Source of the DNA: Acidobacteriaceae bacterium
Lineage (GTDB): Bacteria > Acidobacteriota > Terriglobia > Terriglobales > Acidobacteriaceae
NCBI GenBank assembly: GCA_025462885.1
Contig: JAOAPN010000004.1
Span: 620,001-684,000, forward strand
Reading direction: 5' to 3'
DNA length: 64,000 nt
Below, in pieces: positions 44,780 to 51,298 of this stretch. Each line of letters opens with the position of its first letter. Positions within the stretch are counted from its first letter, which is position 1. A program made the translations under genes and the position numbers. A model generated the notes under the pieces. The model searched no databases. It saw only the letters and a list, made by a program, of their open reading frames with translations, and had not been told where the DNA came from.

Positions 44780-45507
44780 GGCGCGTTCTGGTTCTGCTGC
44801 TGATGATTGGACTGCTAGTGCCGGTTGGGATTTCCGGGCAGACGGTCACGACGCCGGGGGCTAAGGCGGGGCTGTTGCACGGCGCTCCGAATGTGGCTAC
44901 GGCTTCACTTGCTGCGTATGTGGAGCGGGTGCGGCGGGAGACTTCGGGAGAGGGCGCTACGCCCGGGGCGATCTGGGTTGATAGCGGACGGTTTACCAGG
45001 ATGTCGGCGGATGTGCGGGCGATGCGGCCGCATGATCTGGTGTCGGTGGTGGTGTTGGAGAATCTAGCGGCTTCGACGGATGGAACGGTGAAGAACTCGC
45101 GGGCTTCGAATGCGAGCTCGCAGATCTCCAGTTTGATTGGTTTGCTGCATGCTGGGAACGCTTTGCAGAACCTGGTGAACCAGAGCTCGGCTGCGGGTCT
45201 GAATGCGCAGGGGACGAGTGCGACGACTTCGAGTTTGACGACGACGTTTGGAGGGCAGGTGGTGGAGGTGCTTCCGAACGGGATGCTGGTGATCGAAGCG
45301 GCGCGGCAGGTAGAGTTCAGCCAGCAGACGCAGACGATCGTGCTGCGAGGGCTGGTACGGCCAGAGGATATTTCGCAGCAGAACCAGGTGCTGTCTACAG
45401 CGATTTCCAGTTTGGAACTGGAGGTTCGGGGTAAGGGGATTGTGTCGGACTACACGCGGCGGCCGAATTTGCTGGTGCGGTTGTTGCAGCGGGCTTTGAT
45501 TTTCTAA
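44776..45507 (+). CDS. flgH: Flagellar L-ring protein FlgH, apparently without lipobox
   Basis: 243 residues. The ATG overlaps the flgA stop. The signal segment (L-V-L-L-L-M-I-G-L-L-V-P-V-G-I-S-G-Q) has no Cys, whereas typical FlgH is an outer-membrane lipoprotein. The mature region matches FlgH: R-P-H-D-L-V-S-V-V-V-L-E near residue 95, G-Q-V-V-E-V-L-P-N-G-M-L-V-I-E-A-A-R, G-L-V-R-P-E-D-I, and S-D-Y-T-R-R-P-N-L-L-V-R. It forms the outer-membrane bushing around the rod. The 51-base gap to flgI carries the AGTTGGTAGTTG motif. Confidence 0.93.
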   Translation: MRRVLVLLLMIGLLVPVGISGQTVTTPGAKAGLLHGAPNVATASLAAYVERVRRETSGEGATPGAIWVDSGRFTRMSADVRAMRPHDLVSVVVLENLAASTDGTVKNSRASNASSQISSLIGLLHAGNALQNLVNQSSAAGLNAQGTSATTSSLTTTFGGQVVEVLPNGMLVIEAARQVEFSQQTQTIVLRGLVRPEDISQQNQVLSTAISSLELEVRGKGIVSDYTRRPNLLVRLLQRALIF

Positions 45508-45558
45508 AGACAGTTAGTACTTGTGAGTTGGTAGTTGGTAGTAAGAACGAGGTGTTGG

Positions 45559-46674
45559 ATGATGCGTGCATGGGCTTTGCTGGCGAGTATGTTTCTGTTG
45601 GTTCCGGGTGCGCTTTGGGCGGGGGAGCCTGCGGTGGTGGTGCGGGAGGCGCGGATCAAGGATCTGGCTACGATTGAGGGGATTCGGGATAACCAGTTGG
45701 TGGGGTATGGGATTGTGGTGGGGTTGCAGGGGACGGGGGATAGCCAGCAAACTACGTTTCCGACGCAGACGCTGGCTTCTACGTTGCTGCGGATGGGGGT
45801 GAGTGTTCCGGCGGCTGCGATCCGGGTGCAGAATCTGGCGGCAGTGTTTGTGTCGGCTACGTTGCCTCCGTTTGCGCGGCCGGGGACGAAGCTGGATATT
45901 ACGGCTTCGTCGGCGGGCGATGCGCGCAGCCTGGAGGGTGGCTTGCTGCTGCTTACGGCGCTGTATGGTGCGGATGGGAAGATCTACGCGCAGGCGCAGG
46001 GGCCGCTGGTGGTGGGGGGCTACTCGGTGAATGTGAATGGGAACGTGAAGCAGTTCAACCATCCAAATACGGCGCGGGTTCCGGGAGGTGCGATGGTGGA
46101 GCGTGGCGTTCCGCTGGAGCTGGCGGGACGGGGGCAGTTCTCGCTGCTGCTGGAGAGTGCGGACTTCAAGACTGCGGAGTCGATGGCACAGACGATCAAC
46201 CGGGAGCTGGGGCGTTCGGCGGCCCATGCCGTCGATAGCCGGAGGGTGGACCTGGAGGTGGCGAAGGGAGAGGACATTCCGGCGCTGCTGGGACGGGTAG
46301 AGGCGATGGAGATTCCGGTGTTTCCGCGAGCCAAGGTAGTGGTGAATGAGCGGACGGGGACGGTGGTAATCGGAGGGACGGTGGTGCTGCAGCCGGTTTC
46401 GATTCTGCATGGCGGACTGTCGGTGAATATCGTGAGCCACTTTGAGGTGTCGCAGCCGGAGGCGTTCGGCACGGGATCGACGAAGGTAGTGCAGCAGACG
46501 CGGGTGGATGCGGTGGACAAGCCGGTGAACCGGATCGAGTTGAAGCAGGGAGCAACGGTGGATGACCTGGTGCGGAGCCTGCAGACGATCGGGGCTTCGG
46601 CGCGGGATGTGATTTCGATTCTGCAGGCGATGAAGTCGGCGGGTGCGCTGGAGGCGGAGATTGAGGTGCTATGA
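45559..46674 (+). CDS. flgI: Flagellar P-ring protein FlgI
   Basis: 371 residues; two adjacent ATGs (45559, 45562) follow GAGGTG at 45549-45554, and either may be used. A signal peptide ends near L-W-A. Family marks: R-I-K-D-L-A-T-I-E-G-I-R-D-N-Q-L-V-G-Y-G-I-V-V-G-L-Q-G-T-G-D, L-A-A-V-F-V-S-A-T-L-P-P-F-A-R-P-G, G-G-L-L-L-L-T-A-L-Y-G-A-D-G, and N-R-I-E-L-K-Q-G-A-T-V-D-D-L-V near the end. It forms the periplasmic ring in the peptidoglycan layer. The stop overlaps the flgJ start. Confidence 0.96.
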   Translation: MMRAWALLASMFLLVPGALWAGEPAVVVREARIKDLATIEGIRDNQLVGYGIVVGLQGTGDSQQTTFPTQTLASTLLRMGVSVPAAAIRVQNLAAVFVSATLPPFARPGTKLDITASSAGDARSLEGGLLLLTALYGADGKIYAQAQGPLVVGGYSVNVNGNVKQFNHPNTARVPGGAMVERGVPLELAGRGQFSLLLESADFKTAESMAQTINRELGRSAAHAVDSRRVDLEVAKGEDIPALLGRVEAMEIPVFPRAKVVVNERTGTVVIGGTVVLQPVSILHGGLSVNIVSHFEVSQPEAFGTGSTKVVQQTRVDAVDKPVNRIELKQGATVDDLVRSLQTIGASARDVISILQAMKSAGALEAEIEVL

Positions 46675-46967
46675 GGATTGAGGCGAGCACGGGTGCTACG
46701 GCGGTTGGGATGAGTTCTAAGGACCATGCCCGGCTGGAGGATGCGGCGCAGCAGTTTGAGGCGATGCTGCTGCAGGAGATGTTGAAGCCGATGCAGTCTT
46801 CGGAGAACAAGTGGACGGCGGACGATGCGGAGGTCGACAAGTCAGCGGATACGTTGAGTGCGTATGGGACGGAGGCGGTGGCTCGAGCGATTTCGAAGGC
46901 CGGTGGGGTTGGGATTGCGAAGCGGGTGATGGAGCAGGTGGGTCTGCAGAGTGAGAGCAAGAAATAA
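46671..46967 (+). CDS. flgJ: Rod-binding protein, FlgJ N-terminal domain only
   Basis: 98 residues. It matches the N-terminal rod-capping domain of FlgJ: A-A-Q-Q-F-E-A-M-L-L-Q-E-M-L-K-P-M near residues 24-40, and the Y-G-T-E-A-V-A-R-A-I-S segment before G-I-A-K-R-V. The C-terminal peptidoglycan hydrolase domain of enterobacterial FlgJ is missing; in such lineages a separate muramidase usually does that job, and none is in this window. It is coupled to flgI by a 4-base overlap. Just after it lies the sigma-28 promoter. Confidence 0.9.
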   Translation: MRIEASTGATAVGMSSKDHARLEDAAQQFEAMLLQEMLKPMQSSENKWTADDAEVDKSADTLSAYGTEAVARAISKAGGVGIAKRVMEQVGLQSESKK

Positions 46968-46978
46968 GTGCCGAGTAC

Positions 46979-47005
46979 TAAAGTTTGAAATTTGTGGGCC
47001 GATAT
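46979..47005 (+). promoter_or_regulatory. Sigma-28 (FliA) promoter of flgM
   Basis: TAAAGTTT at 46979-46986, an 11-base spacer, then GCCGATAT at 46998-47005. The FliA consensus is TAAAGTTT-N11-GCCGATAA, so the match is 15 of 16 with exact spacing. It lies 20 bases upstream of the flgM ATG. It predicts a late-class transcript covering flgM-flgN-flgK-flgL. Confidence 0.93.
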
Positions 47006-47025
47006 CTCAAGTAGGAGGAAATGCG

Positions 47026-47322
47026 ATGAGTTCAGTGAGTGGAGTTGGATCGGGGCAGCAGGGGTTGGGGATGTTGGCGATGGAGGCGGTGAGTGGCAAT
47101 GCGCAGGCCGATGCTTCGAAGCCGAGCAGCGGAAGTGACGGGATTGTGCCGAAGGATGCGGCGACGCTGACCTCGCTGGGTGCGGTGATGGCGCAGGCGG
47201 TTGCCGGTTCGGATACGAACGCTGCGAAGGTTGCGGCTCTGACCGAGGCGATTGCGACGGGAACGTACAGCGTTCCGGCTTCGGCGGTGGCGGATAAGTT
47301 GCTTGAGTCGATGGGGCGCTAG
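47026..47322 (+). CDS. flgM: Anti-sigma-28 factor FlgM
   Basis: 98 residues. AGGAGG lies 7 bases before the ATG at 47026. The N-terminal half is Ser/Gly-rich and likely disordered, as in FlgM. The C-terminal half has the sigma-binding helices (A-A-K-V-A-A-L-T-E-A-I-A-T-G-T-Y-S-V-P-A-S-A-V-A-D-K-L is the conserved pattern: K-V-x-x-L-x-x-x-I-x-x-G-x-Y, then A-x-x-L-L). FlgM holds FliA until it is exported through the finished hook. The sigma-28 promoter in front gives the expected negative feedback. Confidence 0.93.
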   Translation: MSSVSGVGSGQQGLGMLAMEAVSGNAQADASKPSSGSDGIVPKDAATLTSLGAVMAQAVAGSDTNAAKVAALTEAIATGTYSVPASAVADKLLESMGR

Positions 47323-47324
47323 CG

Positions 47325-47573
47325 ATGACCGCGATGCTGGAGTTGGAGGAGATCGTGGAAGGCACCGTGGGTGCGCTGGCTCGGCTGGAGGTGGATGAGC
47401 TGGAGGCGCTGGAGAGGCGACTACTGATGATCGTGCGGGCTGAAGGGATGCAGGGTGTGGACGGGCGAAGGCTGCGCTCCAAGCTGGAGTTGCTGGGGCG
47501 ATGCGTTGCCATGACGGCCGGCAACTTGAGGATGCTGGAAGGGCTGGCTGAGAGAGGCGTGGTGGCGGAATGA
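47325..47573 (+). CDS. FlgN-like flagellar export chaperone
   Basis: 82 residues, all helical: L-E-E-I-V-E-G-T-V-G-A-L-A-R-L-E-V-D-E-L-E-A-L-E-R-R and a second helix with L-R-S-K-L-E-L-L-G-R-C-V-A. FlgN proteins are short helical chaperones for FlgK and FlgL and are poorly conserved. Here the position between flgM and flgK, with 2 bases to flgM and a 4-base overlap with flgK, is the main argument. It is smaller than E. coli FlgN (138 residues). Confidence 0.65.
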   Translation: MTAMLELEEIVEGTVGALARLEVDELEALERRLLMIVRAEGMQGVDGRRLRSKLELLGRCVAMTAGNLRMLEGLAERGVVAE

Positions 47574-48973
47574 TGGGGACACTTTTATCGATGATGAGCG
47601 CTTCGCTGACGGCGTTGCAGGCGGACCAGGCTGCGCTGAATGTGACGGCGAACAATGTGGCGAACCAGAACGTCGTTGGATATACGCGGCAGGTGGTGCA
47701 GTTCTCGTCGAATGATTCGGTGAGTGTGGGGAATGGTGGTGTGAGCCTGGGGCGTGGAGCGATCTCGGTGCGGGACCGGGTTCTGGAGCAGCGGGTGCAG
47801 CAGCAGACCCAGACGGCGGCGCAGAGTGCGGCGCTGGAGACGGTTTGGCAGCAGGTAGAGAATGTTTTTAGTTTGAGCACGAGTTCGACTTCGAACTCGG
47901 CTGCTACGACGACGCTGGGAGCGGCTACGGATGGATTTTTCAGTGCGCTGAGCGCGCTGGCGAGCAATCCTTCCGACACCTCGATGCGGCAGGCGGTATT
48001 GACAGCGGCGGGAAGCCTGGCGGCTGCGTTCAACTCGGCGGCGAGCCAGTTGGCGGCGGTAAAGACGGGGCTGGATCAGCAGGTGGTCTCGGTAGTGGGG
48101 CAGGTCAACACATTGACGGCAAGTATCGCGAAGCTGAACGGACAGATCGCGAAGCTAAGTCCAAATGCGGATGCGGGTGTGCTGGAGGATCAGCGGCAGG
48201 CGGCAATTGCTGCCTTGTCGCAGTACATCGGGGTCGATCAGATCACGACGGAGAATAACGGCATCACGCTGACGGCTGGGAACGGGCAGTTGCTGGTGAG
48301 CGGGGATAGCGCTTCGGCGCTGACGACTTCTCAGGTCGGCGGGAGCACGCATATCGTTGCCGGTTCGGGGCAGGACATTACCGGAGAGATAGTTGGCGGT
48401 GAGCTTGGCGGGATCGTTGCGGCGCGGGATACGGCGTTGCCCACAGTGACCTCGGCGCTGGATACACTGGCGAATGCGATCGCTACGAGTGTGAATGCGC
48501 AGAGTGCCGCAGGCGTGGATGGCAACGGCAATGCTGGGCAGGCGGTGTTTACGGTTTCGGGAGCGGGGACGACGACGGCGGCGACGATCTCTGTGGCGTT
48601 TAGCGATCCGGCTTTGATTGCGGCGGCTTCCAGTGGCCAGGGAAGTGCCGGGGCCGGGAATGCGCAGGCCCTGGCGAATCTTTCTACGAGCGGGATTGTT
48701 GGGGGAGCTACGGCGAGTGATTTCTATGCTTCGCTGTTGAGCCAGATTGGCAACGCAGCGGCGAGTGCGAGTGCAGACAGCACGCAGCAGCAAACTTCGT
48801 TGACGCAGTTGACGACGCAGCGGGATGCGCTTTCGGGGGTCTCGCTGGATCAGGAGGCTGCGAATCTGACGCAGTATCAACGTTCGTATGAGGCTGCGGC
48901 GAAGGTGTTTTCGATTGTGAATACGCTGCTGGCCGAGGCGATCAACCTGGGGCAGGCGACGACGGTTGCATAA
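47570..48973 (+). CDS. flgK: Hook-filament junction protein FlgK
   Basis: 467 residues. N-terminus M-G-T-L-L-S-M-M-S-A-S-L-T-A-L-Q-A-D-Q-A-A-L-N-V-T-A-N-N-V-A-N-Q-N-V-V-G-Y-T-R is diagnostic (cited as a pattern, not a full run). The middle has I-A-K-L-N-G-Q-I-A-K and D-Q-R-Q-A-A-I-A-A-L-S-type segments. The C-terminus has S-L-D-Q-E-A-A-N-L-T-Q-Y-Q-R-S-Y-E-A-A-A-K-V, the D0 helix. The length is at the short end of the family, with a reduced variable domain. Confidence 0.95.
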   Translation: MMGTLLSMMSASLTALQADQAALNVTANNVANQNVVGYTRQVVQFSSNDSVSVGNGGVSLGRGAISVRDRVLEQRVQQQTQTAAQSAALETVWQQVENVFSLSTSSTSNSAATTTLGAATDGFFSALSALASNPSDTSMRQAVLTAAGSLAAAFNSAASQLAAVKTGLDQQVVSVVGQVNTLTASIAKLNGQIAKLSPNADAGVLEDQRQAAIAALSQYIGVDQITTENNGITLTAGNGQLLVSGDSASALTTSQVGGSTHIVAGSGQDITGEIVGGELGGIVAARDTALPTVTSALDTLANAIATSVNAQSAAGVDGNGNAGQAVFTVSGAGTTTAATISVAFSDPALIAAASSGQGSAGAGNAQALANLSTSGIVGGATASDFYASLLSQIGNAAASASADSTQQQTSLTQLTTQRDALSGVSLDQEAANLTQYQRSYEAAAKVFSIVNTLLAEAINLGQATTVA

Positions 48974-49072
48974 CTCGGTTGATGGGATAGAGAAGGTCTC
49001 CGCTCAGGGGTTCACATCATTTTCGTAGAGCGGATTTGGTTCGAGACGATTACGAGGGCAGAGAGGAATTCA

Positions 49073-49972
49073 ATGCAATTCGATCCGAATTATCTAATCA
49101 AGCTGGTGGCTGCGGTGAACCAGTCGAGCAGTGCGGAGAGTGCTCTGACGACGGAGCTTTCGAGTGGGTTGCGGGTGTCGTCGCTGCAGGTGGATCCGAG
49201 TGCTGCGGCGCAGAGCAGCCGGCTTGCGAGTGCGATTGCGAAGGACGACAGCTATGTGAAGGCGGCTTCGAGCCAGCAGGCGATTCTGCAGGTGACGGAC
49301 TCGGCTCTGGGCGAGGTGGTGACGCAGTTGACGTCCGCGCTCTCGCTGGCGGTGCAGGGAAGTAACGGCACGCAGAACGCCTCGAATACAGCAGTGGTCG
49401 CGCAGCAGTTGAGCGCAATCCGGGATGCAGTGGTTTCACTGGCCAATACGAGTTTCATGGGGACGTATCTTTTCGGCGGGAGTATGGGGTTGGTGCAGCC
49501 GTATTCGACTGACACGTCGACGACACCGGCGACTGCGGTCTATGCGGGCGATACCGCCGTGCAGTCGATTACGACGCCGAACGGGCAACAGATCCAGACG
49601 AGCTTACCGGGGCCCTCGATCTTTGGAAGTGGCTCGAGCGGAGTTCTTGCGGCGCTGAACCAATTAGTGGCGGACTTTTCAAGTGGAACGGTGAGTCCGA
49701 CGGTGACGAGCGATATGGCGGCTCTGACGGCGGCGCTGGGTCAGGTTTCTTCGCAGCGCGGTGTGCTGGGGAGTTCGCTGAACCGGATTCAATCGGCGAG
49801 CACGTATGCGCAGACGGATGAGGCTACGTTGACGGCGCGGCAGAGCTCGCTGGTGTCTTCGGATCTGACGCTGGTGGCGACGCAGTTGAAGTCGGCGGAG
49901 ACGCAGCACCAGGCTTTGCTGAGCGTGATGGCTGCGTTGGGCAGCACCAATCTGTTCAGCTTCATGAAGTGA
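49073..49972 (+). CDS. flgL: Hook-filament junction protein FlgL
   Basis: 299 residues. GAGGAA lies before the ATG. A flagellin-type N-terminal helix (S-S-A-E-S-A-L-T-T-E-L-S-S-G-L-R-V) and V-D-P-S-A-A-A-Q-S-S-R-L are present. Next comes Q-A-I-L-Q-V-T-D-S-A-L-G-E-V, the F-M-G-T-Y-L-F-G-G motif typical of FlgL, and a C-terminal helix (L-K-S-A-E-T-Q-H-Q-A-L-L-S-V-M-A) close the D0/D1 domains. Last gene of the flagellar run; csrA, often next, is absent. Confidence 0.94.
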   Translation: MQFDPNYLIKLVAAVNQSSSAESALTTELSSGLRVSSLQVDPSAAAQSSRLASAIAKDDSYVKAASSQQAILQVTDSALGEVVTQLTSALSLAVQGSNGTQNASNTAVVAQQLSAIRDAVVSLANTSFMGTYLFGGSMGLVQPYSTDTSTTPATAVYAGDTAVQSITTPNGQQIQTSLPGPSIFGSGSSGVLAALNQLVADFSSGTVSPTVTSDMAALTAALGQVSSQRGVLGSSLNRIQSASTYAQTDEATLTARQSSLVSSDLTLVATQLKSAETQHQALLSVMAALGSTNLFSFMK

Positions 49973-50048
49973 CGCTGCCAGGCAGTATCGACATATACAG
50001 GGTTACATCTTCGCCGGCGCGGTTGAATTGGGAAGGATATTTGGAAGA

Positions 50049-50066
50049 GCACGGCTTCAGCCGTGC
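50049..50066. repeat. REP-like hairpin
   Basis: GCACGGC-ttca-GCCGTGC: a perfect 7-bp stem with a 4-base loop, of the kind common in acidobacterial intergenic REP elements. It lies 24 bases left of the large palindrome. Confidence 0.7.
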
Positions 50067-50090
50067 CGAAGGAAGCGTCCCCCTCTATCC

Positions 50091-50139
50091 TTTGTTTCTT
50101 TTATCGGTTTGCCATAGGCAAACCGATAAAAGAAACAAA
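50091..50139. repeat. 49-bp palindrome: perfect 23-bp arms around ATA
   Basis: 50091-50113 is the exact reverse complement of 50117-50139, with only ATA between. The AT-rich outer arms (tttgtttctttt) flank a GC core (cggtttgcc). As RNA it forms an extremely stable hairpin; as DNA it could extrude a cruciform. It lies 119 bases after flgL and may stop or stabilise the flagellar transcript, though no T-run follows. Confidence 0.93.
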
Positions 50140-50211
50140 TCAAAATACGGAGCATTTGGCACACCTGACGGTGTGCCCTTCCAAGGGCTATATGTCGATA
50201 CGCCCCAGGAG

Positions 50212-50484
50212 ATGGCTTCGCGGCTCTCGATATACTGGATGCAGGTGGACTGCATGGTTGAGGGTGTTCGATTTCTTTGGACAGCAACGCGTGGGAACCG
50301 GATGCGTCCGTGGCGCAGCCCGTACCTTCGCTGGCGGCTGGAGACGTATACGGGTAAACATGCGGAAGCGATCGGGCCTCGCGATTTTCTGGAGTTGATG
50401 ATGAAGGAGAAGATGCAATTCCTTCGTTTTCTGCGCTGGACGGGTGAGATTCGGGGCTATGCCGATGAGAATAAAAGTAATTGA
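50212..50484 (+). CDS. Small hypothetical protein
   Basis: 90 residues from the ATG at 50212. The frame is open back to a GTG at 49969 that overlaps the flgL stop, but the earlier part runs through two hairpin elements and looks non-coding. The retained part is Trp/Arg-rich (Y-W-M-Q-V-D-C-M-V-E-G-V-R-F-L-W-T-A-T-R-G-N-R-M-R, given as a pattern) with a helical C-terminus, and its codon use fits a gene. AGGAG abuts the ATG, too close for a normal start, so the true start is uncertain. Function unknown. Confidence 0.5.
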   Translation: MASRLSIYWMQVDCMVEGVRFLWTATRGNRMRPWRSPYLRWRLETYTGKHAEAIGPRDFLELMMKEKMQFLRFLRWTGEIRGYADENKSN

Positions 50485-50618
50485 TGAGGCAGCGCTTAGC
50501 TCGGTTCCAAGGGCAAAGGGTGCGTGTTTCGTGACGAATGGCTGAGGCAGGTGTTGAATTCCTGCTGAATGAGGCGGTTTGGAGCGCTCGGAAAGAGTGT
50601 TTCGAGCGGCTTCCGACA

Positions 50619-50647
50619 TTGCCTCCGCCAGCAACCGGTGCTATTCT
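50619..50647 (+). promoter_or_regulatory. Possible sigma-70-type promoter of rpsO
   Basis: TTGCCT at 50619-50624, a 17-base spacer, and TATTCT at 50642-50647; each hexamer matches consensus at about four of six positions. It lies 49 bases upstream of the rpsO start codon. Confidence 0.45.
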
Positions 50648-50695
50648 TGCCAGAGACACCGAGAGTGGACTAGAAGATCAGGAGTAGAAACAGCT

Positions 50696-50962
50696 GTGTT
50701 GGCATCCGCAAAAAAGACAGACATCATTCAGAAGTTCCGTACGCATGACTCCGACACCGGGAGCCCAGAGGTTCAGATCGCGATATTGAGTGAACGTATC
50801 GGCGAGTTGACGGAACATTTCAAAGCACATAAGAAGGACCACGGCTCGCGTCGCGGACTTCTGATGCTTGTGAGCAAGCGCCGTCGGCTGCTGGACTACT
50901 TGAAGAAGTGCGATGCTGACCGGTACCGCGAGGTCATCAGCAAGCTTGGGATCCGTAAGTAA
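50696..50962 (+). CDS. rpsO: 30S ribosomal protein S15
   Basis: 88 residues from a GTG at 50696, 11 bases after AGGAG. S15 binds 16S rRNA helices h20-h22 early in 30S assembly. Seen: the [23 protein letters not shown] pattern, [18 protein letters not shown], and the C-terminal R-R-L-L-D-Y-L-K. It precedes pnp as in many bacteria, so joint transcription is likely. Confidence 0.97.
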   Translation: MLASAKKTDIIQKFRTHDSDTGSPEVQIAILSERIGELTEHFKAHKKDHGSRRGLLMLVSKRRRLLDYLKKCDADRYREVISKLGIRK

Positions 50963-51298
50963 GCTTTTATTCCGGAGACATCATTCCAGACATGCAAGTA
51001 TTCCCGGCCATTACAGGTCCGTCCGCGTCACGTATGCGGGGTCGGGGATGACCATGCTTCTGGAGAGAGCTTCGCTACTGGATCGATACACTCTCCGCAA
51101 GGCGGGGAGCCGTACCTTCGAACAACCATGGAATACAGTGCAGCTTTGCGAGGCGCGCGGCGATGCCGCCTCCGAAGCTGCATTTTCGCGTGCGGCATCC
51201 GGACAATCCAGATAACAGCGAGCTATTCCGGCTCCGTCTGGGATGCGACAGCGCGTCAAGTTTAAATCACCGAGTGAATAGAGAGAAGAGGACGAACG
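50963..51298 (+). other. rpsO-pnp leader region
   Basis: 336 bases with no convincing gene; short open frames in it have no family features. It contains a compound hairpin (51139-51182). The pnp start has GAAGAGGA upstream. In other bacteria this region holds processing sites through which PNPase controls its own mRNA. Confidence 0.6.
51139..51182 (+). promoter_or_regulatory. Structured leader hairpin of pnp
   Basis: tgcagctt at 51139-51146 pairs with aagctgca at 51175-51182. Inside, gaggcg and cgcctc can form a second 6-bp stem. This is a candidate RNase III processing and PNPase autoregulation site, by analogy with the E. coli rpsO-pnp leader. Confidence 0.55.

Noticed and set aside
49969..50211. 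N-terminal extension of the small hypothetical protein, overlapping the flgL stop as GTGA
   Set aside because: The extension would translate through two hairpin elements, including the 49-bp palindrome, giving a low-quality sequence; the overlap is probably accidental.
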